Of a DNA stretch of 64,000 nt, positions 1 through 10,045 are shown piece after piece. The translations under genes and the position numbers were made by a program. This stretch comes from Hordeum vulgare subsp. vulgare (lineage: Eukaryota; Streptophyta; Magnoliopsida; Poales; Poaceae), in the NCBI RefSeq assembly GCF_904849725.1, contig NC_058523.1, positions 205,495,689 through 205,559,688 on the forward strand, in the 5' to 3' direction. Position 1 is the stretch's first letter. Each line of letters opens with the position of its first letter. The notes beneath the pieces are model-generated. The model saw nothing but the letters and a program-made list of their open reading frames with translations, had not been told where the DNA came from and ran no database searches.

Positions 1-1
1 A

Positions 2-927
2 TAAGATTCATCGGGTAGTGATAAGGAACCTAATAATGATGTAGAGATAGAAATTGCTGAGGATCTTGATAACCCACCTCCTAAATATAAACATTATGAT
101 AAGAGAGACTTTGTTGCTAGAAAACATGGTTGGGAAAGGGAACAATGGGTCCAAAAAGCCAAGCCATTCCCTCAAAAGCCTTCCAAAAGTAGGGACGATG
201 AAGATTTTGAACATTTTACTAAAAGGATTAGACTTGCCTTTTTGCCCACCCCATGACTTATATATTGAAAATGCATGTGTATGCTAAGCATATGAAGGAT
301 ATTATTACCAATAAAAGGAAGATACCTGAAACTGAAATTGCTCCCATGATTGCTAATTATCATTTCGATGGTGGAGTACCTAAGAAATTGGGATATTCGT
401 GTATACCCACAATTACTTGCTTTATTAAAAGAAATTATGTTACAACTGTTTTATGTGATTTAGGAGCCGGTGCCAGTGTTATGTATTTCTCCCTTTATAA
501 AATACTTGAATTGGATAAAATTACACCCACTGAAATATCTTTGCAAATGGCCGATAAATCCACTTCTTTACCTATTGGAATTTGCGAGGAAATTCTTGTT
601 GTGGTTGCAAATGTTACTATCTTAACACACTTTGTTAATCTTTATATGCGTGAGAACGACAATATGTCGATCATCCTTGGTAGACCCTTTCTAAATACTG
701 CACGGGTTGTTATTGATGGCAACAAAATCAAGGTCAATTTTCATGTTAATGGAAAGAAATATATTGTGCATTTTCCAAAGAAGGAAACTTTGGTTAATAA
801 TATTAATGTCACTGAGCCTTGTGCCACCATCGTCATCGGAGATTTTCATATCTTTCTGCCTACCGCCTTGGGTTTTTACTATAATCTTATTGTTGCTGAG
901 ATGCAAATCCCCATTGAGGTAACTTAG
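2..927 (+). pseudogene. gag C-terminus plus retropepsin-like protease remnant (A1)
   Basis: Positions 2 to about 245 read as a hydrophilic gag tail (motifs YDKRDFVARKHG and WVQKAKPFPQKPSK). The frame then shifts by one near 240-253 and continues as a 224-codon open frame (253-927). That part contains the plant gypsy protease signature CDLGAGASVM around codon 70, where D is the catalytic Asp in the D-L-G-A form usual in Athila-type elements, and the distal ILGRPFLNTA motif. It ends with the same PIEVT-stop as A2. The A2 homologue (5404-8304) is in one frame across the shift point, so the frameshift is a lesion in A1. Confidence 0.8.
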
Positions 928-1149
928 TGCTATACAAAAATTCTTGGGTTTTTCATGTTAATCAAATATGGTTATTAATAAGACTTGATCAACCTTACTA
1001 ATGGATCCCATTCGAAAGACATGTGATTGATGAATTGACCATTCACAACTCTTTGTACCCCAAGTTTATTCTCTGTTCTATGAGCTAAAGAAATAGTAAA
1101 TGCCATGATTACCCTGTTTTATGAGTTTACCGTGTAATACAAAATTACC

Positions 1150-1480
1150 AAAAAATAAAAATATCGCATTGCTAGAAAGTTTTAACATTATTTTTTATGG
1201 AATATATCAAAATGTTTGGAGTAAAAATTGCAGCAGGGAGATGCACCTATGGGCCACAAGCCAACACGGTGCTCCCTCCCCCTAGGTCGCGCCCTCAAGG
1301 CTTGTGGGGACCACACGGCCCACGGATTATCCTTTCAGCTCACTCCTCCTCATACCTGCAGAAAAAAAATCCCGTCTCTCTCCCTCTAGTGTTCTTCTTC
1401 TAGAAACTGAATTTTTCGATTCCTTTGCTCGGAACTCTGTTTCTGAAACTATTTTAGGGAAAAATTTCCTAGGTATTCGA
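1150..1480 (+). promoter_or_regulatory. Internal U3-like segment of A1, upstream of second ORF
   Basis: This non-coding stretch resembles part of the LTR promoter region at about 3775-4000: an A/T-rich run, then a block with GGGCCACAAGCC, a C-rich run and GCTTGTGGGG, then a pyrimidine-rich stretch ending in CTGCAGAAAAAAAA. The same arrangement occurs in A2 at 8500-8870 in the same place relative to the ORFs. I infer an internal promoter or promoter relic for the second ORF. No clear TATA box remains. Confidence 0.5.
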
Positions 1481-1672
1481 CTCATCCATCCCTCTAATTA
1501 GTGTTTGCCTTAGTGTTTTATATTCTGCATAAATTGCTTCTCATGGAGCTATAGAAAATGAGCTTCATGTTAAATTCTTTAAGTTCCTAATAGAATGAAT
1601 GCTTGGTATAGCCTCTAAGTATCCATATTTGTAGTTGCTATCATTCTTGCAAAGTTTCATTTATATAATTTT

Positions 1673-2700
1673 GTGCCTCAAAAATTTTGGAAATGTGTGC
1701 TTAGGGAGATGATTTTCTTTTGGAGGAGCTCCTCGAGAAAGTGTACTTCACGTGAATCATCGAGTGAGGGCTCGATACGAAAAACTTACAATGAGCCTCA
1801 AGGCAATCAGGTAGTCATGGCTAGCGCAAAATCGTGCCGGTGGCCAAGCGATGAGTTCATGAGGGGTGAAGGTATCAAGGAAGAATTTGATCATTTCATT
1901 TACAATATCGTCCTCACTGACTTCCTTGCAGATAAGTGTGTTCAACATTATAACCTTACCCATACATTCACGCATGGATTTTGTTATCTCTCTAGTACTT
2001 CTAGAGTGTTATTTAATCTCTACGATAAATCCTTTAGCATGAGCCTAGAAGAATTTTCTGTCACATGCAAGATCCCACTTTGGGGTTCACTTGAGAATCC
2101 ATCAGAAACAGATTATAATATGTTCCTTAAGATCCTCTATGTTGCAAGCTAGAATTAAAAGCATTCATTTTCCCTCGCTTCGCTACTTTGCACTATTTAA
2201 TGGGAAATGCACAGTAGGGAAACAATATTGAAGTGTGTTATGTGCCCCTGACTTGAGCCTTGTTCACACTGCTATGACTGGTGTGCAACGCTATAACCTT
2301 GGTGCAACTGTTGCCCGAAGGTTTTATTCCAACTCTAGCAACGGTGATTTGTATGGAGGAATTTATGCCTCCCGCATAACTTCACAATTGGGAGTGACAA
2401 CCTAATTTAATGATCCTATTTTTCCTAATAGATTTTTAGATTATGAAGCCATGCATTTTCATGAATTTATTGTAAATCATGCTAGCGGTTACAAGAATAA
2501 CTTGATATTTGAGAAATATACGCCTATGCATGTCACTTTGCCTACACGTGCTCTATGTACTTCTCAAACACGTTAGAGATACTTCGTCCTTGAGAACAAA
2601 GTGCATGAGTACAATGTTTCCATGGAGGCTGCTCGCTTGGCAGAGGAGGCAGCCATGAATGCCCCCACAAGCTACCATCTCAACTATTTTTTTCATTACC
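1673..2700 (+). pseudogene. Second ORF of the A family, decayed copy (A1)
   Basis: A 159-codon open frame (1673-2152) is followed by scattered stops, but similarity to the A2 second ORF continues to about 2700. Shared landmarks are WPSDEFM, a following EEFDHF/DEFDAL stretch, DKCVQHY/DKCEQYA, LFNLYDKSF/LFDLYDKFY and ICKIP/TCKIP. A late stretch encoding RLAEEAA matches the A2 tail. Proteins like this are recalled as an extra ORF of Athila-type plant elements (possibly the ATHILA ORF-1 family). The function is unknown and no transmembrane or envelope-like segment is evident. Confidence 0.65.
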
Positions 2701-3964
2701 AGTGCTAATTACCAAGCTAGGCCAGAGCGTCAGCGTGGGAGAGTATGGATTTCTCACCAACATTTCATCCATGTTCACACACTTCATACAAATTGTTAGT
2801 GCTTATATTTTTCATTGTATATCCATGTTAGCTTTATTTTCCCGCTTTCTTCTCGTGTGTTTGAAAAACTTCAGAAAATCCAAAAATGTTTCTCTCTTCT
2901 TTTCGGTTTTTCTTTCCCATTTATTTAGGTGTAGTATTATACGAAAACCCCAACATATTTCCTCTTGCTTGTCGATAGCTTTCTCGTGTAAATAGTTTTT
3001 GTTGTTCTGGTTTTCCCTTAGTCTATTTTGCTTGCTTAAGAAAAATAAAAACTCCAAAAAAAATATTAGTGTGCTTCTTTGAATTTCTTTTCCTTTTTAA
3101 TGAGTTGTGAAAGGAGAAGACCGTTATGAAAATGATGAGTGGATCTCATATGGATTATTGTTGATCCAAGAAAGAGCAAATATTACCATTCCTTCTCCTT
3201 TGTTTAAAACTACACTGCAGATTCCAGCTTAGTCCATAGCACCCTTTCACCTTTATTATTATCTCATCATTCGGTCGTGCAAGTGAAAGGCAGTAGTGAT
3301 GATATTTGATGAAGTGATCGTGTCAAAGGAAACGATTATGATCTCTTTGTGTTTTTAGTTTTTGTAAATATATTGTCTCGGCTGATATTGATTCAGTATA
3401 TCATGAGTGAACATGGTTATGATGACAATTAGAGACCATAGTTTTTCATGCCATGCTTAAATAGGTAGGAGTGGATAATGACTTATCTTGTGTTTCCACG
3501 TTCATTAAAATAGTTATGATGGGATATGGTAGTAGCGTATTTCCCCGTGAGTAATTCGAGTGGTTTGACTTGCCCATGTGCAAACATGTATTTGATTCAA
3601 AAACAATGCAGCCTTCATGACGTTTAAATTTGGAGTGCTATGATACGTCTCCAACATATCTACTTTTCCAAACTCTTTTCCCTTGTTTTGGACAATAATT
3701 TGCATGATTTGAATGGAACTAACCTGGACTGACGCTGTTTTCAGCGGAATTGCCTTGGTGTTATTTTTGTGCAGAAATCAAAGTTCTCCAAACGTCCAGA
3801 AAATTTACGGGGAGCAGTTTTGGAAAATATCAAAAATATATGTGCCAAGTTCCACCTCAGGAGGTCGGCTAGTGGGCCACAAGACCCTGCTCCGCCACCA
3901 CCCGCCTGGTGGCGGTGGGCAGGCTTGTGAGGCCCACAGGCACCTGCCGCCCCCAACTCCAGGT

Positions 3965-3970
3965 CTATAA
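3965..3970 (+). promoter_or_regulatory. Putative LTR TATA box
   Basis: CTATAA, preceded by a C-rich GGCCCACAGG stretch and followed by a leader-like region. At the matching place LTR D has CCTATAAAATC (about 16864) and the B LTRs have CCTATAAG and CCTATAAA (about 17500 and 23158). The position is conserved, but transcription start is inferred only. Confidence 0.5.
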
Positions 3971-4744
3971 GTTGTCTTTCGTCCCAGAAAAGATAAAAAG
4001 AGAAGTTTTCGTCGCGTTTTCGATACGGAGGCGCCGCCACCACCTGTTCTTCATCTGGAGGGCAGATCTGGAGTCTGTCTTGGGCTCCGGAGAGGGGACA
4101 TCGTCGCCATCATCATCATCAACCTTCTTCCCTCTCCAATTCCATGAAGCTCTTCGTCGTTCGTATGTAATCTATTCGTAGGCTCGCTGGGCGGTGATGA
4201 GTAGGCTGAGATCTATCATGTAATCGAGTTAGTTTTGATGGGGATTGATCCCTAGTATCCACTATGTTATGAGATTTGATGTTGCTACTACTTTGTCGTG
4301 CTTAATGCTTGTCACTAGGGCCCGAGTGCCATGATTTCAGATCTGAAATTATTATGTTGTCACCAATATATGTGTGTTTTAGATCCGATCTTGCAAGTTG
4401 TAGTTACCTACTATGTGTTTTGATCCGGCAACCCTCGAGTGACAATAACCGGAACCACTCCCGGTGATGATCATAGTTTGAGGAGTTCATGTGTTCACCT
4501 AGTGCTAATGTGTTGGTCCGGTTCTTTATTAAAAGGGGAACCTTAATATCCTGTAGTTTCCTTTTGGACCTCGCTGCCACGGGAGGGATGGACAATAGAT
4601 GTCATACAAATTCTTTTCCCTAAGCACGTATGATCACACACGGAATGCATGCCTACATCACATTCCCGAATGGGAGCTAGCCACTTATCTCTCCGTGTTA
4701 TAGTTGTTGCATGATTAATATCATCAAAAAAATCACCGACCCAT

Positions 4745-4995
4745 TGCCTACGAGTTTGTCCTACTACTGTTGTTACTTGTCTTGCTCTGCTGCTACTACT
4801 ACTACTGTTGCTACTGCTGTTACTTGTCTTGCTCTGTTGCTGCTACTACTGTTGCTACTTCTGTTACTTGTTTTGCTCTGCTGCTACTGTTGCTACTACT
4901 GTTGCTTGCTACTGTTGCTACTTGATACAACTGTCACTACTACTGTTCCTTGCCACTGCTATTTCTCGTTACACTGCCGTTACTCGCTACTTTGT
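4745..4995 (+). repeat. CTA/CTG/CTT triplet-rich tract in LTR
   Basis: Imperfect triplet repeats (CTACTACTG, TTGCTACTG units) inside the LTR. LTR D has a shorter, more broken version near 24985-25090, so tract length differs between family members. Leucine/cysteine-rich open frames across it are compositional and not genes. Confidence 0.8.
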
Positions 4996-5177
4996 TGTTA
5001 CTACTGTGCTTGCAGATACTAATCTTTCAGGTGTGGTTGAATCTGACAAATTCAACTGTTAATACTTGAGAGTATACTCTCACATCCCGTCGTGCAAACC
5101 AACAAATTGGGTCGAATACTCTACCCTCGAAAACTGCTGCGAACCCACGCGCTGGTGGGCCATCAACAACATTCTTC

Positions 5178-5353
5178 CAGTTTCATTGCCGGGGAGTGCT
5201 ATCAGCATTCTTCTGGTGCCTTTGCAGGAGAAGGTTAGTTGTCATAAGCATTCGTCTAGCTAACGCCAGAAATTGCAGGATCAACCCTTTTCTGGAGCCA
5301 TTGCTAGGGAAGCACAGCTGACATCAGCATTTTTCTGGCGCCGTTGCCGGGGA
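5178..5353 (+). other. tRNA-Asp primer binding site with upstream degenerate copies
   Basis: TGGCGCCGTTGCCGGGGA at 5336-5353 is fully complementary to the recalled plant tRNA-Asp 3' end. Poorer copies precede it at 5178-5195 (12/18), 5214-5231 (14/18) and 5293-5310 (14/18), each within a repeated context of ATCAGCATTCTTCTGG type. The first copy starts about 12 bp after the LTR end, where a primer site normally lies. The perfect one is 170 bp further in. Confidence 0.8.
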
Positions 5354-5403
5354 GGTATTGCTATATGCTCTGAGTTACTTGGGATTTATATCTGCTGATC
5401 ACT

Positions 5404-8100
5404 ATGAAGAATCTGAAGGATCCGAAGACCAAAGGCTTGCCCTCAACTACGAGGGGAGGTAAGGAATTGCCATCTACCTCTGCACTTGATTCACCTTCAG
5501 TTATGAGTAAGTTTGCGACATCACCTCCTGCTAGAAATCTTGATATGTCGCCTGTGCTTGATGATGCTTGTGATACTACTGCTAGAGATGCTATGCTTGA
5601 TACTATGCTTGATACTGCTAGAGATGCTATGCCTGATACTTCTAGAGATGCTATGCTTGATACTGCTTTGCCTGATGATGCTAGAGATGCTGCTTTGCCT
5701 GATGATACTATGCTTGATACTGCTAGAGATGCTATGCCTGATACTGCTAGAGATGCTATGCTTGATACTGCTTTGCCTGATGATGCTAGAGATTCTGCTT
5801 TGCCTGATGATGTTATGCTTGATACTGATAGAGATGCTCCTTTGCCTGTTCCACTAGGAGTGTTACTTGATGCTCATATTGCTAGAGTTACTGCCAATGG
5901 TCCTGATGCTTCTGAAAGTACCGATACTATTGAGATAGAACCTGCTTTTGCTCCTGCTAGATCTAGCTCTCCTATGGGTTACATTATGGAGGGAGAGATA
6001 GCTGAGGATTTTCTTGCGTGTAAGGATACCTATGACGCTGAGAAATTAATTCTCAAGTGGAAGGAAAAATCTCTTGAAGTCAGGATGAAAAATGACCCGA
6101 AGTTTGCCACTTCGCCTATCTTTGTCACCGATAAGGATTATGAATTCTCTCTCGACCCTGAGATAATCTCTCTAGTTGAATCTGATCCTTTTCACGGTTA
6201 TGAGTCTGAGACGGTAATAGCCCATCTTGCCAAACTATCCGAAGTAGCCAACCTTTTCACTAATGAGGAGAAGATCCACCACTACTATATCCTTAAGCTG
6301 TTTCCTTTCTCTCTAAAGGATGATGCTAAAGCCTGGTTCACCTCTCTTGCTCCTGGATGTGTGTGTAGTCCCCAGGAGATGGTCTATTACTTCTGTGAGA
6401 AATATTTCCCTGCCCATAAGAAGCAAGCTGCCTTGCAGGAAATATACAACTTTGCTCAACTCCAAGAAGAGAGTCTTCCACAAGCTTTGCCTGATCACCC
6501 TCTTAAGAAGAACGAGATACTTGATATCCTCTATAACGGACTTACCGATGCCTCTAGGGACCACCTAGATAGTTGTGCCGGTTGTGTTTTTAGGGAACGA
6601 ACTATAGAACAAGCTGAGACTCAGCTGAATAACCTCTTGATCAACGATAATGCTTGGACTATTCCCGAACCACCTCCTAGGCCAACTCCTAAGAAAATAG
6701 GTATTCTATTCCTCAGTCCCGAAGATATGCAAGAAGCCAAGAAATCTATGCAAGAGAAAGGCATTAGAGCTGAAGTAGTCGAAAATCTACCACCTATCAA
6801 AGAGATCCATGGTCTCGATAACCCGGTACAGGTAGTAGAAGTGAATTCTCTGTGTAGGTTTGATGAGAGTGATATTCCTTTCGATAAAATTGCTAGCCTA
6901 TGCTTTGATGAATTTGACAACTTTGTTGCCAAACAACAGAGTTTTAATGATTATGTTAGCAGACATTTGGAACAAAGTACTCGTATGCTTAGCCATTTAA
7001 GTGCTTGTGTAGACAGAAATGTCAATGCTCTCAAGCTTCTGAGTAAACATGCTTCTATGATTACTACTCAGGTAGAACAAGTATTTAAAGCTCATAATGA
7101 CTTGCTCAATGAATTAAATGACAACTCTGTCAGAGTCATTACTAGAGGAGGCAAAATGACTCAGGAACCTTTGTATCCTGAAGGTCATCCTAAGGGAATT
7201 GATCAAGATTCTCAAGGAATCAATGCTGATACACCTAGTCATCCTAAGGAGAAGAAGAAGGATGATAGAAACCTGCACGCCAGTTCACCAAATACTGCCA
7301 CACCTGAAGAACCTAATGCTATTTCTGCGTCTGATGCAGAAACACAATCTGGTGATGAACATGAACCTGGTGACAATATGGACAGTGATGTTCATAATGG
7401 TGCTCAACCTAGCAATGATGAGGATGTGGAGATTGAACCTTCGGTTAATCCTGATAATCCACAACCTAAGAGATACGATAAGAAAGACTTCACTGCTAGG
7501 AAGCATGGTAAAGAAAGAGACCCATGGGTTCAGAGACCTATGCCCTTTCCTCCTAAGCCATCCAAGAAAAAGGATGATGAGGATTTTGAGCGCTTCGTTG
7601 AGATGATAAGACCCGTCTTTCTGCAGATGCGGTTAACTGATATGCTCAAGATGTCTCCGTATGCCAAGTACATGAAAGATATCGTGACTAATAAATGGAA
7701 GATACCAGATCTTGACATCTCCACCATGCTTGCCAATTACAGTTTCAAAGGTGGAACTCCTAAGAAACTTGGTGATTCCGGAGTGCCCACTATACCTTGC
7801 TCCATTAAAGGAAACTACGTAAGAACTGCCTTATGTGACCTTGGAGCCGGTGTTAGTTTTATGCCACTCTCTCTTTATCGTAGACTTGAATTGGATAAGT
7901 TGACATCCACTGAAATTTCTCTGCAAATGACCAACAAATCAACTGCTTTCCCTATCGGCATTTGCGAGGATGTGCCTATTGCGGTTGCTAATACCACTAT
8001 CTTAACAAACTTTGTTATCTTGGATATTCCCGAGGACGATGCCATGGCTATCATCCTCGGAAGACCCTTTTTGAACACTCCAGGGGCTGTTATAGATTGA
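5404..8100 (+). CDS. gag-protease polyprotein of A2, truncated by a premature TGA
   Basis: 898 codons from ATG at 5404, 51 bp after the primer site. Layout: Asp/Ala/Leu-rich repeats at about residues 52-150; retrotransposon gag core at about 230-420 (LKDDAKAWFTSL, EKYFPAHKKQAAL, EILDILYNGLTD); a charged linker; retropepsin-like domain at about 740-898 (CDLGAGVSFMP with catalytic Asp near 812; IILGRPFLNTPG). The gag core seems to lack some ten residues between ESLPQA and PDHPLKKNE compared with the usual family pattern. The TGA at 8098-8100 replaces the Gly codon seen in A1 after VID. The same frame then stays open to TAG at 8302-8304, ending PIEVT as in A1, so the intact product was about 966 residues. 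Probable role: particle core and its protease. Confidence 0.85.
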   Translation: MKNLKDPKTKGLPSTTRGGKELPSTSALDSPSVMSKFATSPPARNLDMSPVLDDACDTTARDAMLDTMLDTARDAMPDTSRDAMLDTALPDDARDAALPDDTMLDTARDAMPDTARDAMLDTALPDDARDSALPDDVMLDTDRDAPLPVPLGVLLDAHIARVTANGPDASESTDTIEIEPAFAPARSSSPMGYIMEGEIAEDFLACKDTYDAEKLILKWKEKSLEVRMKNDPKFATSPIFVTDKDYEFSLDPEIISLVESDPFHGYESETVIAHLAKLSEVANLFTNEEKIHHYYILKLFPFSLKDDAKAWFTSLAPGCVCSPQEMVYYFCEKYFPAHKKQAALQEIYNFAQLQEESLPQALPDHPLKKNEILDILYNGLTDASRDHLDSCAGCVFRERTIEQAETQLNNLLINDNAWTIPEPPPRPTPKKIGILFLSPEDMQEAKKSMQEKGIRAEVVENLPPIKEIHGLDNPVQVVEVNSLCRFDESDIPFDKIASLCFDEFDNFVAKQQSFNDYVSRHLEQSTRMLSHLSACVDRNVNALKLLSKHASMITTQVEQVFKAHNDLLNELNDNSVRVITRGGKMTQEPLYPEGHPKGIDQDSQGINADTPSHPKEKKKDDRNLHASSPNTATPEEPNAISASDAETQSGDEHEPGDNMDSDVHNGAQPSNDEDVEIEPSVNPDNPQPKRYDKKDFTARKHGKERDPWVQRPMPFPPKPSKKKDDEDFERFVEMIRPVFLQMRLTDMLKMSPYAKYMKDIVTNKWKIPDLDISTMLANYSFKGGTPKKLGDSGVPTIPCSIKGNYVRTALCDLGAGVSFMPLSLYRRLELDKLTSTEISLQMTNKSTAFPIGICEDVPIAVANTTILTNFVILDIPEDDAMAIILGRPFLNTPGAVID
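5575..5860 (+). repeat. Coding minisatellite in gag (Asp-Thr-Ala-Arg-Asp-Ala units)
   Basis: Degenerate direct repeats of GATACTGCTAGAGATGCT and CCTGATGATGCTAGAGAT units encode DTARDAM and LPDDARDA runs. Variation is in whole codons, so the frame is kept. A1 does not cover this part. Confidence 0.85.
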
Positions 8101-8499
8101 AACAAAGGCAATGTCACTTTCCATGTCAACGGTAACGAGCACACAGTGCACTTCCCGAAGAAACGATATCCAGTACATTGCATCAATGCTATCGAAAAGA
8201 CTTCATCGATTCTCATTGGGAGCTTTGAATGCCCTATTCCTCGTGTCAAGATGAAGTATGATTTGCTTGTTGGGGAGATTCATATCCCCATTGAGGTGAC
8301 TTAGTGGCTATTTATAAAATTCTCCGTTCTCTCTTGCAATTCGAGAAGGTATTGTCATAAGGACTTGATCAACCCCATTAACGAATTTCTTCCGATGACC
8401 ATGAAACGGATGAATCAGAGAGTCACATACCTCTGTTTCGAGTCTTCATTTTCTGCAGCTTAGAAGAAAAATGATAGAATTAGTATAGTTTTTCCTATT

Positions 8500-8870
8500 T
8501 TCTGTTTTAGCATCCCGGAGAAAAATATCTCGAAAATAAAAGTTCTCCGATGGTCCTGAAAATTTAGTATGATTTTTTCTGGAATTTTTGAAAATTTCTG
8601 GGCCTGAGAGCTGGTCAGGGGGCCTGGCCAGTGGCCACAAGCCCCCCCCCCCACACCGCCACCTACCCCCTTGTTGCGGGGTGCAAGCTTGTGGGGCCCA
8701 CAAGCACCCCCTCCACTCACTCCAGCTCTCAGCCTCTTCTTCCACCTCCAGAAAAAATTGTTTCGCAGCTCAAAACCGTGTTCTTGCTCATTTGGCTGTG
8801 ATTTTCGATCTCATTGCTCAAAGCACCATTCTCCGAACTGTTTTGGGGAAATTACTCCTTGGTAAGTGAC
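8500..8870 (+). promoter_or_regulatory. Internal U3-like segment of A2 between gag-protease and second ORF
   Basis: Non-coding. It matches the LTR promoter region part by part: AAATAAAAGTTCTCCGATGG against the LTR AAATCAAAGTTCTCC, then CTGAAAATTTA, GTGGCCACAAGCCC, a C-rich block, GCTTGTGGGGCCCAC, and CACTCCAG before a pyrimidine stretch. The LTR TATA box position is degenerate here. It lies directly upstream of the second ORF and ends near a GTAAGT splice donor. I infer that it once supplied a promoter for that ORF. Confidence 0.6.
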
Positions 8871-9083
8871 TCCTCCATTGGTCCAATTAGTTTTTGCTCT
8901 AGTGCTTTATCCTTCGCGAATTCTTGCTACCTTGGTGACCCTGTTCTTGAGCTAGAAAAGTTGATTTTAGCTGGTCCCAAGTAGTTTTAGCGCGTGATAC
9001 GGTCTCTAGGCACTAGTAGGAGTAGTTGCTACAAGGTTTGGTGGGTCTTTATATACTTTTCTCTTGAACTCCAAAAATTTCAG
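8862..9083 (+). other. Candidate leader intron before second ORF of A2
   Basis: TTG|GTAAGT at 8862 is a consensus plant donor and ATTTCAG at 9077-9083 a good acceptor. The second-ORF ATG follows at 9095. The enclosed sequence is T-rich and non-coding. Splicing is not shown. In A1 the donor place reads GGTATT, a weaker match. Confidence 0.4.
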
Positions 9084-9094
9084 CAAAGGAAATT

Positions 9095-9673
9095 ATGTTC
9101 AGGAGGAAGTTTCATGGTGGTTCCTCAAGTAAGAAGGGTCCTCGTCTCTCCTTTCAAGAGCCCGAACCTTTTCAACTAAGGGATGCACCGGTTCAACCAT
9201 GTGAATGGCCTTCCGATGAGTTCATGATCGAAGCAGGCTTCAAGGATGAGTTCGATGCACTTTTCTGCAATGCCGGGTTAGAAGAATTCCTCTCAGATAA
9301 ATGTGAACAATATGCTATGCTCACTGCCTCTTTCGTGCGTAGATTTAAATTTTTAGATGGGCATGAATCATCCATACTGTTTGATCTGTACGATAAATTT
9401 TATACCGTGGGTCTGGAGGATTTCAATAGGATTTGCAAGATACCCGATGGAGATATTGTTATTGACCCTCCTAAGTCTTCGGTCAGAGACTTTGTCTCCA
9501 GTATAACTGTTGGAGAAACCAGAGATATCACGCAAGCCACCATAGGAAGCATCCATTTCCCTGCCTTGCACTACCTTGCCCTCTTCATAGGTAGGTGCAT
9601 TAACGGCAAGGGTGCACATTGTCACCTATGCGCTTCCGACCTTAGTATCCTTAAGAGCGCAGTAACAAGGTGA
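9095..9673 (+). CDS. Second ORF of the A family, truncated copy (A2)
   Basis: 192 codons from ATG at 9095. The N-terminus is basic (FRRKFHGGSSSKKGP), then comes the family core: CEWPSDEFMIEAGFKDEF, EFLSDKCEQYAML, SILFDLYDKFYTVGLEDF, RICKIPDGD, and a hydrophobic FPALHYLALFIGRC stretch. TGA at 9671 interrupts it. Homologous coding continues in other frames to about 10045 (pieces readable as SIRPEDPPLRIAYLDR, RYQFLERDHGSLL, EEYEREAIAARLCEAA), so the ancestral protein had roughly 310 residues. It resembles the extra ORF of Athila-type elements. The function is unknown and no envelope features are visible. Confidence 0.65.
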   Translation: MFRRKFHGGSSSKKGPRLSFQEPEPFQLRDAPVQPCEWPSDEFMIEAGFKDEFDALFCNAGLEEFLSDKCEQYAMLTASFVRRFKFLDGHESSILFDLYDKFYTVGLEDFNRICKIPDGDIVIDPPKSSVRDFVSSITVGETRDITQATIGSIHFPALHYLALFIGRCINGKGAHCHLCASDLSILKSAVTR

Positions 9674-10045
9674 CAGGAGCTTTAATATGGGAGCCATTAT
9701 AGCAAGGACGCTGAATAAAAATGCCAGTGAGGGGATTTCTTTGGTAGAGTTTATGCTACACGCTTAGAAAATTTTCTTGGAGTATCCATCCGTCCAGAAG
9801 ACCCTCCTCTCCGTATAGCCTACCTTGATCGTGTCGCTCTAACACGTTACCAGTTCCTTGAGAGAGATCATGGATCCCTCCTATAACGCTTGATATTTAA
9901 CCGGCAGCGTGTTTTCCATATTACCCTTCCTGCTCCTGCTTTCTTTGGCTTTCAGGTTAAACGAAGATACTACATAACCATACGAGAGGCAGAGGAGTAT
10001 GAGAGGGAGGCGATTGCTGCTCGACTTTGTGAGGCAGCTATTTAG

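Larger units (their letters stand above)
1..3640 (+). mobile_element. Interior of pol-less Ty3/gypsy (Athila-type) element A1, 5' truncated by window
   Basis: Contains, in order, the end of a gag-protease frame (to 927), a non-coding U3-like stretch (about 1150-1480), a decayed second ORF (1673 to about 2700) and roughly 900 bp of non-coding 3' sequence that runs directly into an LTR at 3641. The same order is seen in A2 (5166-11483), with clear similarity at each step, so they are two members of one family. No reverse transcriptase, RNase H or integrase motif is present between protease and second ORF. A degenerate purine-rich stretch near 2715-2745 corresponds to the AAGCTTGGGGGA-like stretch of A2 at 10106. 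The Athila-like assignment is from recalled domain order. Confidence 0.8.
3641..5165 (+). mobile_element. Gypsy LTR shared by elements A1 and A2
   Basis: Begins TGATACGTCTCC at 3641 and ends ATCA at 5165 (TG...CA). The end was placed by comparison with LTR D, whose last bases are ATTATCA at 25257. Primer-site-like sequence follows at once. A TATA-like CTATAA lies at 3965, about 325 bp in. A CTA/CTG triplet tract occupies about 4745-4995. The left flank is the A1 interior and the right flank the A2 interior, so one LTR serves as 3' LTR of the first and 5' LTR of the second. No 5-bp duplication flanks it. Confidence 0.85.

Noticed and set aside
4711..5062. Leucine/cysteine-rich open frames
   Set aside because: They lie on the CTA/CTG triplet tract inside an LTR, and two overlapping frames are equally open.
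5336..5353. tRNA-like sequence as a tRNA gene
   Set aside because: Only 18 bases matching a tRNA 3' end, at the position of a retrotransposon primer site. No cloverleaf.
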